DNA from: Orbilia blumenaviensis | Lineage: Eukaryota; Ascomycota; Orbiliomycetes; Orbiliales; Orbiliaceae | Direction of reading: 5' to 3' | Assembly: GCA_036872755.1 (NCBI GenBank) | Contig: JAVHNS010000012.1 | Location: forward strand, 992,001 to 1,056,000 | DNA: 64,000 nucleotides | Shown: one piece after another, positions 36,090 through 48,900 of the stretch | Position numbering within the stretch: the first letter of the stretch is position 1 | How the letters are laid out: every line of letters begins with the position of its first letter | The notes under the pieces: model-generated | The model's input: only the letters and a program-made list of their open reading frames with translations | What the model was told of the DNA's origin: nothing | Database searches by the model: none | Position numbers and translations under genes: made by a program

Positions 36090-38326
36090 GCAACCCTAAC
36101 AGTTTAATTTCAATATAATATTTATCGATTTACTTTTTAATTCATCTTCGGGTTTAGCGGCATGGCAATGTTCGAGACTTTGTTATCTAGAAGGCGGCGT
36201 TTGTATAGTATCATCATGGAAAGTTATATAGCGGTATGGTTATGTAATTAGGGAAGATATACTCGAATGGTTGGCATGGGTTATGGGCGTTAGTAGAGTA
36301 CAGGGATGGTGGCGGGTTACACCTACGTTTATTTCGAATTTTTTGACAGGGCCACATGCATGGCGCTATTCGTGCCCTGGTGACCGGTGGACTACCATGG
36401 TTTGCGCTACAGGTACGGGGCTGTATATAGTAACCTGGCTTAACCAGTTAGATTCCCCTACATTCTATGTATTGTTCACACAACCAGGGTTCAGTAGGCC
36501 ACTCTCTGTATATATAAATTTAAAATTCTTCGGCCCCTTTAATTCGTACGTCAAAAGACCTAAATTGGCCCCGAATTTAACCGTTATACAACATTGTAGC
36601 ATGGCGCCTGTATTAGAAATTACGCTTCATTAGGTACCCATAGTTCTGATAGAGCCCCGCCACCACTATCTAGTGAATGTTGGGGCCAGGCGGTGCGCCA
36701 CGATTAGTTGCACAATTACCGTCAACGGCAAACTCATAAAATGCACAGCCACTCCGACCATCCACTAGCCCAGCACAAAACATGCTTCATGTGTTTGTTT
36801 GATCGGAAACTGACAGATCAAGCTAGCTAGCACATATACCTATCTGGTATAACCTCGTTAGACTAACCAACGTGAAAATGATCGAATTTAATTGATTGCC
36901 AAATGCAGGCCTTAGTTGAAGTACGGGCTGATGGGTATTAATGCTGATAGCAATCGAATGGTCGATCTGCAACCCTTTCTTCACGCTTCAGTTCGCCTAA
37001 ACCTGAACAGATGATTTCGTGATACCTTCGATAGTTCTGGATCATGACCAGGGTATGAATCCGAAAATCTTTTTGCTGCCATTGGTCTTTGGCTACCGTA
37101 TGAACTGGTCTCGTAGTAATATGAACCAAGTTAGCCCGCACGATTTTTTAGGAATCATGATCTAGTTGTCGATGTCATATTTCTTGGCATCACGCGAATT
37201 CAAAGGGGAAAAGCATGTAATCAAATCTCGAGATCGATCTACGGCCCGTAGGAACCATACATATACGCTGCTAGCACCCTACCGTACAATTTTTCTAGGT
37301 ATGTAGAAGCCTCCAGAAATCCAGTCAATGCTTTCAACAAGAGCGATATAGCTTTCTCTGACAATGGTTTTTAAGGCTCACGATTTCTGTTTTTGGCGGG
37401 GCCAACGGCTAGGATCAAATCTTTAAATGATATTCAGTCCACCGGATCATAGTGATAACTTTAGGATGTCGCCTAATTTACCGTCCGATTTGCAATGTTA
37501 TAAGACTTTAAATTCCGTGCTGAGGTATGCTTCAAGGATCAAATCTCAAAGCTAAGCTCCTGGAACCTTAATAAAATTTGCTAGAGTCCAGGCTCAGCTA
37601 ACGGTGAGAAAGCCGGAAGTGGCATAGTCGATTGTATGTCAAGCTCTTACGCACAAGCTACGAAGCCTATAAGCCGTGGGTGCATGAAATGTCTGTCAAG
37701 TATGGGCTAGTGATAGCACATTTTTGCGCCGTAAAGGGTTCTCCATAAGATCAGCCATCAAAAAACGGCGTAATATCTCCCAATAGCGAGAATTTAGGTC
37801 GAGTTCTCACGAAATTGAACCTTTATGTGTTTTTCGAATCCAAGACCAGGTTTTGAGACTAGTCTAAATCTATAAACGCCTACCCGTTTTCACAGGTTTA
37901 TTGTATACATGTACACGCCCAGCCTACGCGTAGGTAGCCAAGCTAATTCGAAAGGCCCATATACATCTTGGGTGTCTAATATCCTGGCTAAAATAGTATA
38001 TCTCTATATTACACATATGCGCAATACAATATCTAGCCCCTTTAGGGCCCAGGCAGCTACTACGGTGATAGTTCTGAGGGTGTTTCGACTTTGGTCTACC
38101 CCAAGTTTGCATTCACACTAGAATGTTATAGAACTATAAGCAACTATCTGAGTATACAATCGGCTCGGCACTTGCGAAATCAAAGAGACTCAACAACCTA
38201 CCAGCAGCAAAGTCGAAATATACCGACTTTTGTAAGCGAACCTGGTCTTGTAAACCAGCCTCAAGCGAACCCATCAATTCGTATATCGGGACATATCGAC
38301 TCCTATGTGCGAAACCCTCCAACTCG

Positions 38327-38377
38327 CAGCGCACACAGGAATGCAGCGCACACAGGAACGCAGCGCACATAGGAATA
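38327..38377 (+). repeat. 17-bp tandem repeat, 3 copies
   Basis: Three adjacent copies of CAGCGCACACAGGAAYG; the third is diverged. There are no spacers, so it is not a CRISPR. Confidence 0.9.
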
Positions 38378-38513
38378 TGTACGAACCCGCCGAACCGCCA
38401 GCTAGCGTATTCCGAAGTGCCATTCAACTTTTATTGGTTACGCCCTCTTAATGACTGCTGATGCGGAGAAATATCAGTTTTTAGGAATTTTGAGCAAATC
38501 CGTCGTTTTTGGA

Positions 38514-38624
38514 TCTAGGATTTGCCAAGCTAGGACTAGGATAAAAATATTTTGCTGCTTTTGCACCATTGCAGGATGTCCTAGCTTTTTCGACCGAGGT
38601 ATCCTAGATTTTCCGCTGTCCTAG
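38514..38624. repeat. Inverted CTAGGA/TCCTAG motif array
   Basis: Three CTAGGA copies (38515-38541) face three TCCTAG copies (38579-38624) across an AT-rich centre. The right-arm copies are each followed by a T-rich stretch. This could be the remnant of a small inverted-repeat element. Confidence 0.6.
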
Positions 38625-40219
38625 ATTTTTGCGTTGAGCACTTCGACCAGGGTTCAAAACAGTGCACTATTATTGGTCGTCCCTATTGGCCAGCAGGGTA
38701 TCAGTGACGGCCTAAAAACTTTCTTTTTTCTCGCACCTCGAAAAGTTGAAAGACCAGAACAGCCACCTAGGAAACGATATTAGCCCCAAATCTTGACATG
38801 CTTATATACCTCTACGATGGTCTCGGATTATGTTCAGAATTTGTTCGCCTGGATCCGGACGGCTTCAGTGTAATTCCGTCTACCACTACGCCATACAAAT
38901 ATAAATACCAACCCAGAGCTGCGACGCCTCTACTAGAAAACACGGCAACAACGAGAATTGCGTCCAATTCCATCTGATATCGGCATGCCATCAAAATTTC
39001 AACTCATTAGAATAATTACGCAGCAATACCTGACTGCAGCAAATTTTGTGGCACCAACCCTTCAGGAACATGCGTCCATACCGGTGCGTCTACTAGCATG
39101 ACCAGGCTCTAAATGTCAAGTACAACATGTTTTAGGAGTCTAGAGGGTCTTTAACACAACAAAAACGTACCTGGGATGCAATTATCATGGTGAACCTGTT
39201 AAAGTTGGCGGGTAGGCAGCATAAATAGCACTATGATAGAAAATGGAAGAGTGTATTGGATCAATGCCGAATCAATAAACAACCATGTTGGAACGCATAC
39301 TGGGATACTATTAACACCTACGTAAGTATATTATAGGAAACCTCCATGTCCGTTTTTTTATATCTTTATTCCCATATTTTACACGGAATGGTATTCAAAA
39401 CCTGCATATCAGCATTGTACGTTATCCATGAATTAGCCTACATCATGCGTCAATCAACTATCACGACTGGGGTGCACCAAGTGCGACAATCAAATATACG
39501 TACAATTTTCGAACAGCTCAGAGCATCCTCCACACAGAGAGAGTGGAGCCGCTGAGGCAGTTTTGACTTAGTCTCTGTGAGATCTGGTAAGCCTTGAATC
39601 GATGAAATTTTCTGAAGGCGATGGGTATAGAAATTCCAGGGCCAGAGGCGACTGCCATAGCGCTATCGGAAGCATGCAAGAACGCCAGGCTGCACCCCAG
39701 AGCTCTAAATGTAGATAAAATCGAAATCATGAAACTAGATGTATGTATCTCCATCTGTGGTGTACATCCACCCTCCATCGAAATCCGAGTTTCACCTCAC
39801 GATGATGCTGCCATCAGCCCCGCCACACCATGATCATATGAGGGCCTGGTTTGCGAATTTTAGTGAGGAGGCCTTACATGGAGGCCCGGCAGTCTGGTCC
39901 AAAATGTCTGACAAACAAACCTAGTATTTCCAGGACAGCTAGGCTGTTCAGCTGTGTTGTTTAGGCTCCGCCACTTGACCGAAGCGAGGCTTCAAGTTTT
40001 GGTGTATGACAAGCGGGAGTGTATTGGCTGGCTTAAAAGACACGGGCCCGACCACTTTTGTTATCATCGGCTTCGATAGTAGCCTTCTACTTCTGCGTAC
40101 GATCACCTAGACGGTCATCTCCATCGGTTTTTTATATTTCTTCTATCTTTTTCGCTTCAAAACTAAGCGCTTCTCTTGCAGAAGCCATCAATTTATCATT
40201 TTTTTTATCAAAAACCCAA

Positions 40220-41541
40220 ATGGAACTCGAGGCCCCTCATCGAATTTCAGACGCCTCTTGCGAACCTAAATCATCATGTAGCTTAGGGGAGGGGACCATT
40301 GACCCGGGCTTGTTGCCAATGCATACAGTCCAGTTGCAAGACCAACCCAATGTTTTCTTTACACCTCCGCAGGATAGCTTTTCTTCGGATCAGGATGGCC
40401 TTTTTATCTTTCTTGAGAGCTTTGACTTTATTAGTTCAGAATCAGCTGAAGGTAAGCCACAGGCCACCCCTTACGTAGATAGAAATATAGAGTAAATGCA
40501 TGCGCATGTAGGCAAGTAGGTACCTAGGTACCTATGTAGGTGCTTCGTAAGTAATTGGAACCTACACATAGATCATTTCATGCCAACACGCTGCGCTGTG
40601 TATGCTGTAAGTCTAGCGCTCAGTGCTAAGATCAACTCGTGGAAGTAGGTTCCGACTCGGAAGCAGCCCCTAGAGATACCGGGTTTGTTGGACCTAATGA
40701 CCCTTGTAGCTTCATTGAGGATGATCCTCGATGTCAAGATGCCGACCAGCCACCCTATTCGGCCCTTGTGGCTAATACATCACCACCGACCCAACCTCCG
40801 GATGCCGCCGCGGCTGAATCACAACACCAACAACCGATCGTGGACCCGAACACAAACAGCACATTTACGACAAGGATAGGAGTCCTAACCCAAAAGCCGA
40901 GGATAAAGGCCTGTAGAGAGGTTTCTAAATTTGACTGCGACCTGAAATTTACAAATCAGAAGAGTCTCGACAATCATATGAGAGATGTTCATAAAATCAA
41001 AGCATACCCTTGCCCTAATGGTGATTGTCGATATCGAACCGCCAGATCTGACAACATTGCCGGCCACCAGAAGCATTGTAAATTCAGACCTGGTTTGAAA
41101 AAAAGGCATCGCGGTTCCTCGGTACCCCCATCCTCCTCGATCGCTCAGCAGAAACGTCCCCGCCGAAACATCAAAGACTTAGGGTCTGACGGGCCAAGAC
41201 AGCACACTCAGTCCGCAGGAGCCTCGCCTTTGCCAGACACTTCAATAGGTACCTCTACGGAACTAGCGTCTCCATCTTCATCACAAGACGGATATCTTAA
41301 TCTGCAACTACTGAATATCACACCTGACCTACCATTCATAACTGATGGACCCATTCCGATCAACCCTAATAACCAACATGTTCTTGAGCCAGGATCCCTG
41401 CGTAGTACCCCAGCCGAAGTTGAGATTGCAAGGCTTAATGCTATCATAGGTCAGCTCACCGAGGAAAGGAACACAGCACAACTAGAATGCAGCGTCTGGA
41501 AAGAGAAGGCTTTATCTTTAATGCAGCAGATGACCCCTTGA
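40220..41541 (+). CDS. C2H2-type putative transcription factor, paralogue of 34934-36089
   Basis: Exon 1 is 40220-40451 and exon 2 starts at about 40646 (an in-frame alternative at 40631 adds five residues) and ends at 41541. The start is the first ATG; the frame is open further upstream without one. An acidic N terminus (FIFLESFDFISSESAEG) precedes a phase-1 intron of 194 bases that carries a TAGGTACCTAGGTACCTA tract. The finger region reads KPRIKACREVSKFDC, FTNQKSLDNHMRDVHKI, CPNGDCRYRTARSDNIAGHQKHC. It matches its paralogue at SKF-C, FTNQK-LD-H, VH-I and R-DN--HQK-C. A basic KKRHRG/KRPRRN nuclear signal and a C-terminal coiled coil (VEIARLNAIIGQLTEERNTA) follow. It is a probable regulator; its target is unknown. 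Confidence 0.76.
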
Positions 41542-41984
41542 GCCCTGAATGCTACGCTATATGCTCCCCTCATTGTAGGACACGATGCTATCTGCTTTTA
41601 TTGATCGGTTTAGCGGCATAGGTTTGATATACTCAGACCTTCACGATGTCATGTATTATATGAATAGAGTTACCTGTATATGCGAAATCTTGTTATATTT
41701 GTACAGGCTTAATGGCCCTGGTGTACTGTTACTCTTTTGATTTGGCTTTCTGTCGCATACAATTGTAGAGTATAACCAACTATCGGTTGAGCTTTCTTTC
41801 AACTTTCCGCAAAGACCACTGATTTATTTCAGTGTTACTAACAGCGATATCAAAAACAGGGCAGTATCGCAGTTCATAATGCATGACTACGAGACTATCG
41901 AATCGCTCAACGTTATAACGCGTTTTCCCTTTGAACTAATAATAGCAACTACCCAGCTTGAGATACATCAATGGATCCTTCACA
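41542..41984. other. Intergenic between convergent genes
   Basis: No gene seen. 3' flanks of the C2H2 gene and the reductase. Confidence 0.6.
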
Positions 41985-43154
41985 CTAATACTCGGTATCC
42001 GCAATTCGGTACAGAAACTTCACAGCGCTCGATTTCCCTTCCTTTAACGTCTGAAGCGCCCCACCAACTCCATTCAAACCGCCTTTAACCACTTCGTAGG
42101 GATGCCCCTTAAACCATCCTTCGTCCAGCCCTCTCACAAACCACCTCAAAAACAAAAACCCAATCTCCCTCCCTGTTGTAGCAGGACTCACCCCTTGCTT
42201 TGCCTCTTCGCTCCCTTCTTCCCACTTATTTTGGAATACCCACCCAACACTCGTTCTTACCCAGTTAACATCCTTACTCAGATCTTTGGCCTTCGGATCG
42301 AGCTCCAGCCCAAGGACCCCAGTGATCTGACCGGTTTTACTCAATACCGCTGCAGCGTCAAGAACACTTCCGTGCTCGCTAACCGCATCAAAGACATAAT
42401 CAACGCTATCGAACCCATTCTTCGCCAAAGCAGCTTTAATACCCTTGACAACAGCTTCATTCCCATCTCTGTAATCAACTAAGTCGTCGCCCTTGGAGCG
42501 ATCGATAAGAGTCTCTGCGAAATCCTTGCCACGACCCACAACACCGATAATTGGGTGGATGTTGGACAATTGGGCGAGCTTGATGCCGAATGCACCGACG
42601 GCAGTGGCCGCCCCATAGATGACCAATGGAGTTGGTTTCGTAGTTGGGACCCATGGTTGAGGCAGGCGGAGGGTGTGGTAAAGTGCTACCACAGCCGTAA
42701 GTGCTGCTAGCGGAATAGTTGCTGCCTCTAAGTCGCACAAGCATGAATATTAGCCATCCCTGCCCAGAGCCTCTATCATGAACAAAAAGGACGCGGGAGC
42801 TCATATACCTTCAAAGCTAACCTTTTCCGGCAACTTCACAACCATAAAGTCAAACGCAAGCGCATACTCCGCATAACTGCCATAGGGGTTTTCCCAATGA
42901 CGATACGCAATAACCCTATCGCCTTTCTTGACCTCATATACCTCAGACCCCACAGCCTCGACATAACCCGAGAAGTCATCACCAGTATTCGCGGACTTGT
43001 TAAACCAAAGCGGGAGCTTCCAGTCCTTGGGGTTAGAGCCGGCGACTACGACTTTGATAAGGACCTCGTGGGGTCCTGGGGTAGGGATTGGGATGTCTGA
43101 TATCGTGGTTGTGATATCTGGGTTGACGACGAGGGATTTCATTGTTCCGGACAT
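41985..43154 (-). CDS. Zinc-independent MDR oxidoreductase (quinone/enoyl reductase type)
   Basis: Exons 43154-42809 and 42727-41985 join in frame through an 81-base intron (GTATAT donor, ACTTAG acceptor) to 362 residues. The start is placed at MSGTMKSLVV; a few upstream codons are also open. The N-terminal GroES-like domain has GPHEVLIKV, SNPKDWK and GDDFSGYVEAVGSEV. The catalytic zinc cysteine of alcohol dehydrogenases is not present. The Rossmann domain has VIYGAATAVGAFGIKLAQL for NADP(H) binding. The family includes CipB-like reductases and the trans-acting enoyl reductases of fungal polyketide clusters. No polyketide synthase lies nearby, so a stand-alone reductase role is more likely. 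Confidence 0.87.
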
Positions 43155-44654
43155 TGTAAATAGCGGGGAATAGCCAAGCTCAAAACCTGGGCACAAGACA
43201 AAAATCTGGACGCTATCGCGAGCAATTGATGGAACGATAAGATGATACTATAACAAATGCAATCGACCGATGATGGTAGAAGAGAATAGCTCAGGCTCGA
43301 CGAGACCTCATTTTATACAACCTTTCCACCGCAATAAAGTTAAGCCGACTGAGATATTAAATCCAAAACAGGCTATCGACATCTCCGGGTCCGCATATTT
43401 GTGCCCAATCGCCCAGATTACAAATGCCCCCACCTCCACATTTTTGTAAATAGGCGAGAAGACAAGGCCGAATGCCAAGTATGGCGCAAAATTTAGGCAT
43501 TAAGACGAGGCCATCTAAACAAGCTTTCTTCTATCGGCGATTTTGTTAATAATAGGTATATGGGTTTGGATAGCGTTCGGGAGCAAAAGCGTGCCGGGTT
43601 CCGAGGGATGGGTCCCAACCCGTGAAAGGAGTCATGTGTTGTGGTGCATCCAAAGTGCAACAACGTATCATTGCATTTTTGTGTTGTATCGAGCCTGTAG
43701 ATGTACCACAGGGTATCACAAAATCCCAATCAGGAATCAAAATTATGGCATGTAACAGGTATAAACCACGGAAGCTCGGGGGTTTGATGAATAGATTGAG
43801 TTTCTCTAATCTACTCTATCAGAGAAGGTTATTATAATATATATGATCATTATGTTGATCTTGGTAATACGCTGGGATACCTGTAAACATCCCCTAATAT
43901 TTCTAATATTATATTAGACAAGATCATACTATCAGATTGGGCTTTTCTCCTGATGAATTAAGCATCAGCTTCAGTCTCGGATTCCACCTTAATGGGGTCT
44001 TCAGGCTAGTTCCGCACCGATTTGAATCCCCCTCTACAACGAGCTGCGCGCTACTAACAGCGTATTAAAACAAACGAGACTGAAAAGCAAGGCGGAAACG
44101 GACTAATACCTATGGATCGGCTATCAAAAGCACTCGGGAATGTTACTGAACGATTGATGGGTGAAACTCACCAACTGAAGCTACCGACATGATAGCAGTG
44201 GCTTTCGGCAGAGGTGTGGTTCACACGCATCGACCATCTAGGTACAGGTTTAGGGATGAAAGACCACCGAGTGGAAGCCATTAACCTAGAAAACGACAAC
44301 TGTGATGGTGGCGATGAGCAGCCACAGGCTGAACAGTAAGTAGTGGTAATACAAATAGCACATTCGCTTCGCAGGCAATGAAATCGTTACGTCATTCTTT
44401 CACAGAGAGGGAAATTAGGTAAGTACATCGCCGGAACATTCTAGGAGATCTTTCCAAGAGGTGTAAATTTAACGTTTCTCCAGCACCTTAGATCTTGGAT
44501 AAAAATAACTGAATTTATCAAAGCAATAAATATAAATATTAAGACTCAATGATCAAATTTAAATACAATGAATGAAACACCGCCAGAATAAACTCGCTCT
44601 ATGGTTACGTGGAAGCCATATAAACCTGTCTCTACCTCGAGTTAACGTTAACTA
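43155..44654. other. Intergenic with dispersed repeat
   Basis: No gene recognised. It carries one copy of an approximately 95-bp dispersed repeat (43755-43851) whose partner is near 55603-55699. Confidence 0.6.
43755..43851 (+). repeat. Dispersed repeat, copy A
   Basis: Aligns without gaps to 55603-55699. The best 53 bases (43795-43847) match at 46 positions and all seven differences are transitions. It contains a short inverted repeat TTCTCT...AGAGAA. Confidence 0.8.
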
Positions 44655-44940
44655 TTAATTCTCAAGCATAATTTTGTGCTGGTCTACCACCACAGGAACT
44701 GGAAGAGTCATGTTCGACTGACAAGAAAAGGAGTGTCGGTCAGTGTTGACATACCAACCATCTTTTGAGAAAGACAATCTAGTGGTTCGGCCGTCCGTGG
44801 CAAAAATCTGCAGCTGGGCCCCCGTGCCTGCATCCCATAGTCTGACCGTATCATCGCCCGATGCCAACGCCAGAGCAACAGAAGCTTGCCATTAAGAGAG
44901 AAGGTTACGGTGCCAACTAAATCTACTGGGGACGGCTCCG
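44655..44940 (-). pseudogene. WD40-repeat relic (NLR/HET-E type)
   Basis: The minus strand carries a WD40 blade, ASGDDTVRLWDAGTGAQLQ, then TTRLSFSKDG, and a stop. Just upstream, EPSPVDLVGTVTFSLNGKLL is a second blade in another frame; one base is missing at the junction (near 44875-44885) between KLL and ALALASGDD. No further WD repeats, nucleotide-binding domain or start codon were found upstream. It appears to be the decayed 3' end of a NACHT/WD40 receptor, left in front of the intact NLR that starts 1 kb away on the other strand. Confidence 0.72.
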
Positions 44941-45941
44941 CTCCGCTTCGCCGTACTTAAATTTATAAACCCGACTCAGCACTGATGGTTTGCCAAGGAC
45001 GCCAAGAGAAGCAACACAATTTTTTGGGACCTCCACCAGCGCTTTTTGGTGAAGGCGGTATGGGCACTGAGGGTTACCTAGCACGGGGGTGACACTAAAA
45101 GCGAAACAAACGAACACTTGCTAACAAAATTCCACCCAAAATTTATATTCTTGTTTCTATCCCTTTGTCACTCCCGTGCCTAGGTACTTAGAACCCGACT
45201 TATCAGTCGGGCAAATGCTCTTCTAGTATGTAGCGGAGCTCTTGCAGTGTAACTCCCACCACGCACAATTGCACAACGTCTCTAACTACCGGCTACCGAT
45301 ATCTGAAATACCCCTGCTAAAGTTAAGCCATGCGCCCTTTTTGCAGTTTAAATTTTGACCATCTTCGAATACGGAAATCGAGGACTTGAGGAGGGGCACA
45401 TCAAAGACCCTAACGGGTGATCCTTGGCGCCATGAATCTGCACGTTTTCGTGTCAGGATATACCTAGTACGGACTTAACATGCAAGCGCATATAATTCGA
45501 AACTAGTCGAGCCCCTCATATCCTCGAGAGAACAGACAAGATATCATACGTGGGGTAAATCAATTGGACCCAGCGAATCCCCGCATCGCTGGCTTCATGG
45601 TGTGTTCTATTTTTGAGGACAGGTCGACGAAGCGGGGTGAATTCTTAGGATTAATGTGGATTAACGCTGGCATTGCATGCAGAAATATACGGAAATAAGT
45701 GGATATTGTAGGCATTAGGAATTAAATACCCTTAGAGTAAACGACGGTTTCATTCGCTGTGAATATGGTCACAATCTAGAATATAGAATTGGTACGTATC
45801 CGGCGGGGTCCAAATTTATAAAAACCTAAGCAACTACTAAACCCCTGGAACGACCCCCGAAAACTCCATCTCTATCACCAATCTCCATTACTTCGTTCTT
45901 GGCCGTTATAGCATGCTGATTTATATTTCATAAGGGCCAAA
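44941..45941. other. Intergenic upstream of NLR
   Basis: No intact gene. A frame at 44923-45117 (-) overlaps the WD40 relic and has no domain of its own. The right part is the NLR promoter, without a clear TATA box. Confidence 0.55.
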
Positions 45942-48900
45942 ATGAAAAGAGACGACTTCACCGTTGGTTGGATATGCGCCATCGGCATTGAGCTCGCAGC
46001 CGTACTCAGCGTTCTAGATGAGCGATACCCAACGAAGCCCAGCGTTCCGGCAACCGACGAGAATGTGTATGAGTATGGCAAGATAGGTGGTCACAATGTA
46101 GTCTTGACCTGCCTTCCTCATATGGGCATATTGCAAGCTGGCATTGTCGCCACCCGCATGCGCTCCACGTTTACAAGAATACGGTTTGTATTAATGGTTG
46201 GGGTTGGTGGTGGTGCTCCTAGCAAGTCAAACGACGTCCGATTGGGTGATATCGTTATCAGCAACCCCGCTGGCCGTTGTAGCGGTGTCGTTCAGTATGA
46301 TTTTGGGAAGGCTATGGAGAATGGTGAATTCCTGGCAACTGGGTGGTTGAATTCGCCGCCGGCTATTCTGTTAAGTGCAGCGTCAGCTATGAAAGCTCGG
46401 GGAAAAGAAAAGCTAGCCAAGGTTATATGGGATACGTATGAGAACCTGGAAGACAAGAAGGACTTTTCTTACCCAGGGGAGGGAACGGACAACTTATATG
46501 AGGCCGACTGCCTTCATAATTCCAAGGAGAGCTGCGAAGATTGCGATCCCAGGCAAATCGTCCCTCGAAAAGAACGGCCAGATACCCACCCTCGTATTCA
46601 TTATGGAATCATAGCATCAGCAAACCAAGTCATGAAAGATGGCAAGAGGAGAAATGACATTATCAAGGAAACCCTTCGATGGACGGGAGCCGAAGCCCTC
46701 TGCTTCGAAATGGAGGCGGCAGGCCTGATGAACGACTTTTCGTGTCTAGTAGTTAGAGGGATATGTGACTACTCAGACGGTCATAAAAACAAAGTTTGGC
46801 AGCCGTATGCAGCGATAAATGCAGCCATATACGCCAAAGAGTTACTTAAGCAAGTATCACCAGGTATGCAAGATCCTCCTGTAATGGCTTGATCAATTAC
46901 CTCAATACAATTGTGCGGTAGTACTAACATCCTGACCATAGTCAGCGAAAGGGGACTTGTAGAAGATGCAAGAACGGCACCCGATTACGTTGCGCCCCAG
47001 GACATTAGTTCCAAACTTCGGTTTAAGATGCCGTTCCATATACCGTTTACCCGAAACACTGCATTCACCGGTAGAGTAGAAACTCTCAGAGACATTCACG
47101 AGTATTTTACAGAATCACACGATACCGGGGTGCCGTTGATATATGCAATCACTGGTGCTGGTGGAATGGGCAAAACACAAATTGCAATCGAATACGCCTA
47201 TCAACATCTGAATGACTTCCCGGCGGTGTACTGGGTGGATGCAACAAGTGAGAGGACGATGTGCGCATCCTTCGTCAAGATCCTGGAATGCATTGTTCAA
47301 GAACAAGCGAGAGCAGTGTGGGGGGATTCCACTCCGGACTACAAAGCCGTTGCTAGGGAACTTGGGATTGAAGGACATGTCGATGATGAAGGTAGAGTCA
47401 GGTCTGATCACTATCTCTTCGGCCTTGTCCGAGTAGCCCTGTTCAACTGGCTTGGAAGACCACAAAACAAAAGATGGTTATTAATCATCGACAATGCGGA
47501 TGACCTGGATGAATTTAATAAACTAGAGTACCTTCCAAACCGCGGGAGTGGGTCCGTATTGATCACCAGTCGGAGGCCCAGGGCGAATCTTTTACGCATG
47601 CAAACTGCGCAAAAAGCGGACCTAGATGGGCTTGATCTTGATAGTGCTGTCAAGCTCGTTTTAGGATTGACAAACCTGGGGGATAAGGGGAAAGGTACGT
47701 CTGGCAGTAGAGCGAACTTCTATACTATGTTATTCTATACTAACTTTCCGTAAAGATCTGGCCGTTAAAAGTAGTGCAATCGCCATTGTCACGGAGCTAG
47801 GATTCATGCCTCTGGCAATAACTCAAGCAGCATATTATATCTGGAAAGAGGGCATACCCCTTGAGGAATACTTGCCACGATATCGGAAAGACTTCATGCA
47901 GGTCCAAGGCAGTCTTGTAGAGCAGCCCAAACTACGGGAGCAGCCCAAACCCGAAGACGAAAAGCCATGCTTTGGATCAACTTATCGAGAAACAACTACG
48001 AAAACTTGGGAGATATCTCTCTCAGCAGTCGAAAAACAGGATAAAGAAGCCGTGTCAATACTACTGACCTCTGCATATCTCAATCACGAAGAAATTTTCG
48101 GACGTATTTGGGTAGACAAGGAGGATGGAAGGTCTGAAGAGAGGGTTCGAGATGAATGTAGGTTACCCACTCACATCTTTCCGTACATCTTTACTAATGC
48201 CTAGTGTAGTTAGAAAAAGGATCGAACTCCTTGCTTCGTACTCTCTGGTTAAAATAGGCGATGAAGGAGCCTTCTCTATCCATCCTGTCATGCATTTATG
48301 GGCACGGGAGCGTCTAGATGCAGAAGCGCGGCGCCAAGTTTTGGGGAATGCTATCGTAATTCTCGGAAAAGTGAGTAGATGGGACAAATTATCACGAGAG
48401 AGCCAGAACTGGTCTTTGAGCGAGGAACGAAGATTTACGTCCCACTTACAAAGCCTTTGCCGATACTCCGACTTGGATTCCTTGGGGCTGCTTCACAACG
48501 AAGCACAGAAATCTAAAGACGACAATATATATTTCGCATTTAGATCTATTGGCAGTCTCCTGGAGAAACAAGAGCGGTATCCTGAGGCCACAATTTGGTA
48601 TAAGCGAGCGCTTGTTGGTTTAGAGTTTCTAGGAGACAAGGCCGAAATACTCAAGGCCGACAACGGCGTTATTGTCGGTTTCCTTCGCCAGAACATGTAC
48701 GAGGATGCCGCGGTCTGGCTCAAGCGAGCAGGACGGGACTCGATGCTTACCGGAGTGGTTGAACCGATAATGTTTGAAATTTTGAGCAACATGGCAAATG
48801 TTTTAGTTTGTGTGGGCAACTATGATGAAGCATTGCGCCTGTACCATGCTTCCCTTGCCACCGCCGAGCAGCTACGACTCCAGACCAATCTCGTAATAGA

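Larger units (their letters stand above)
36090..40219. other. 4.1-kb gene-poor interval between paralogues
   Basis: No supported gene; the longest open frame (36271-36633, 120 codons) has no domain. It contains a 17-bp triple repeat at 38327-38377, an inverted CTAGGA/TCCTAG array at 38514-38624, and a TGGTCTTGTAAACCAG motif at 38243-38260. These fit decayed mobile DNA. Confidence 0.55.

Noticed and set aside
38327..38377. Tandem 17-bp units as CRISPR-like
   Set aside because: No spacers and a eukaryotic context. The same applies to the 22-bp repeat at 53086.
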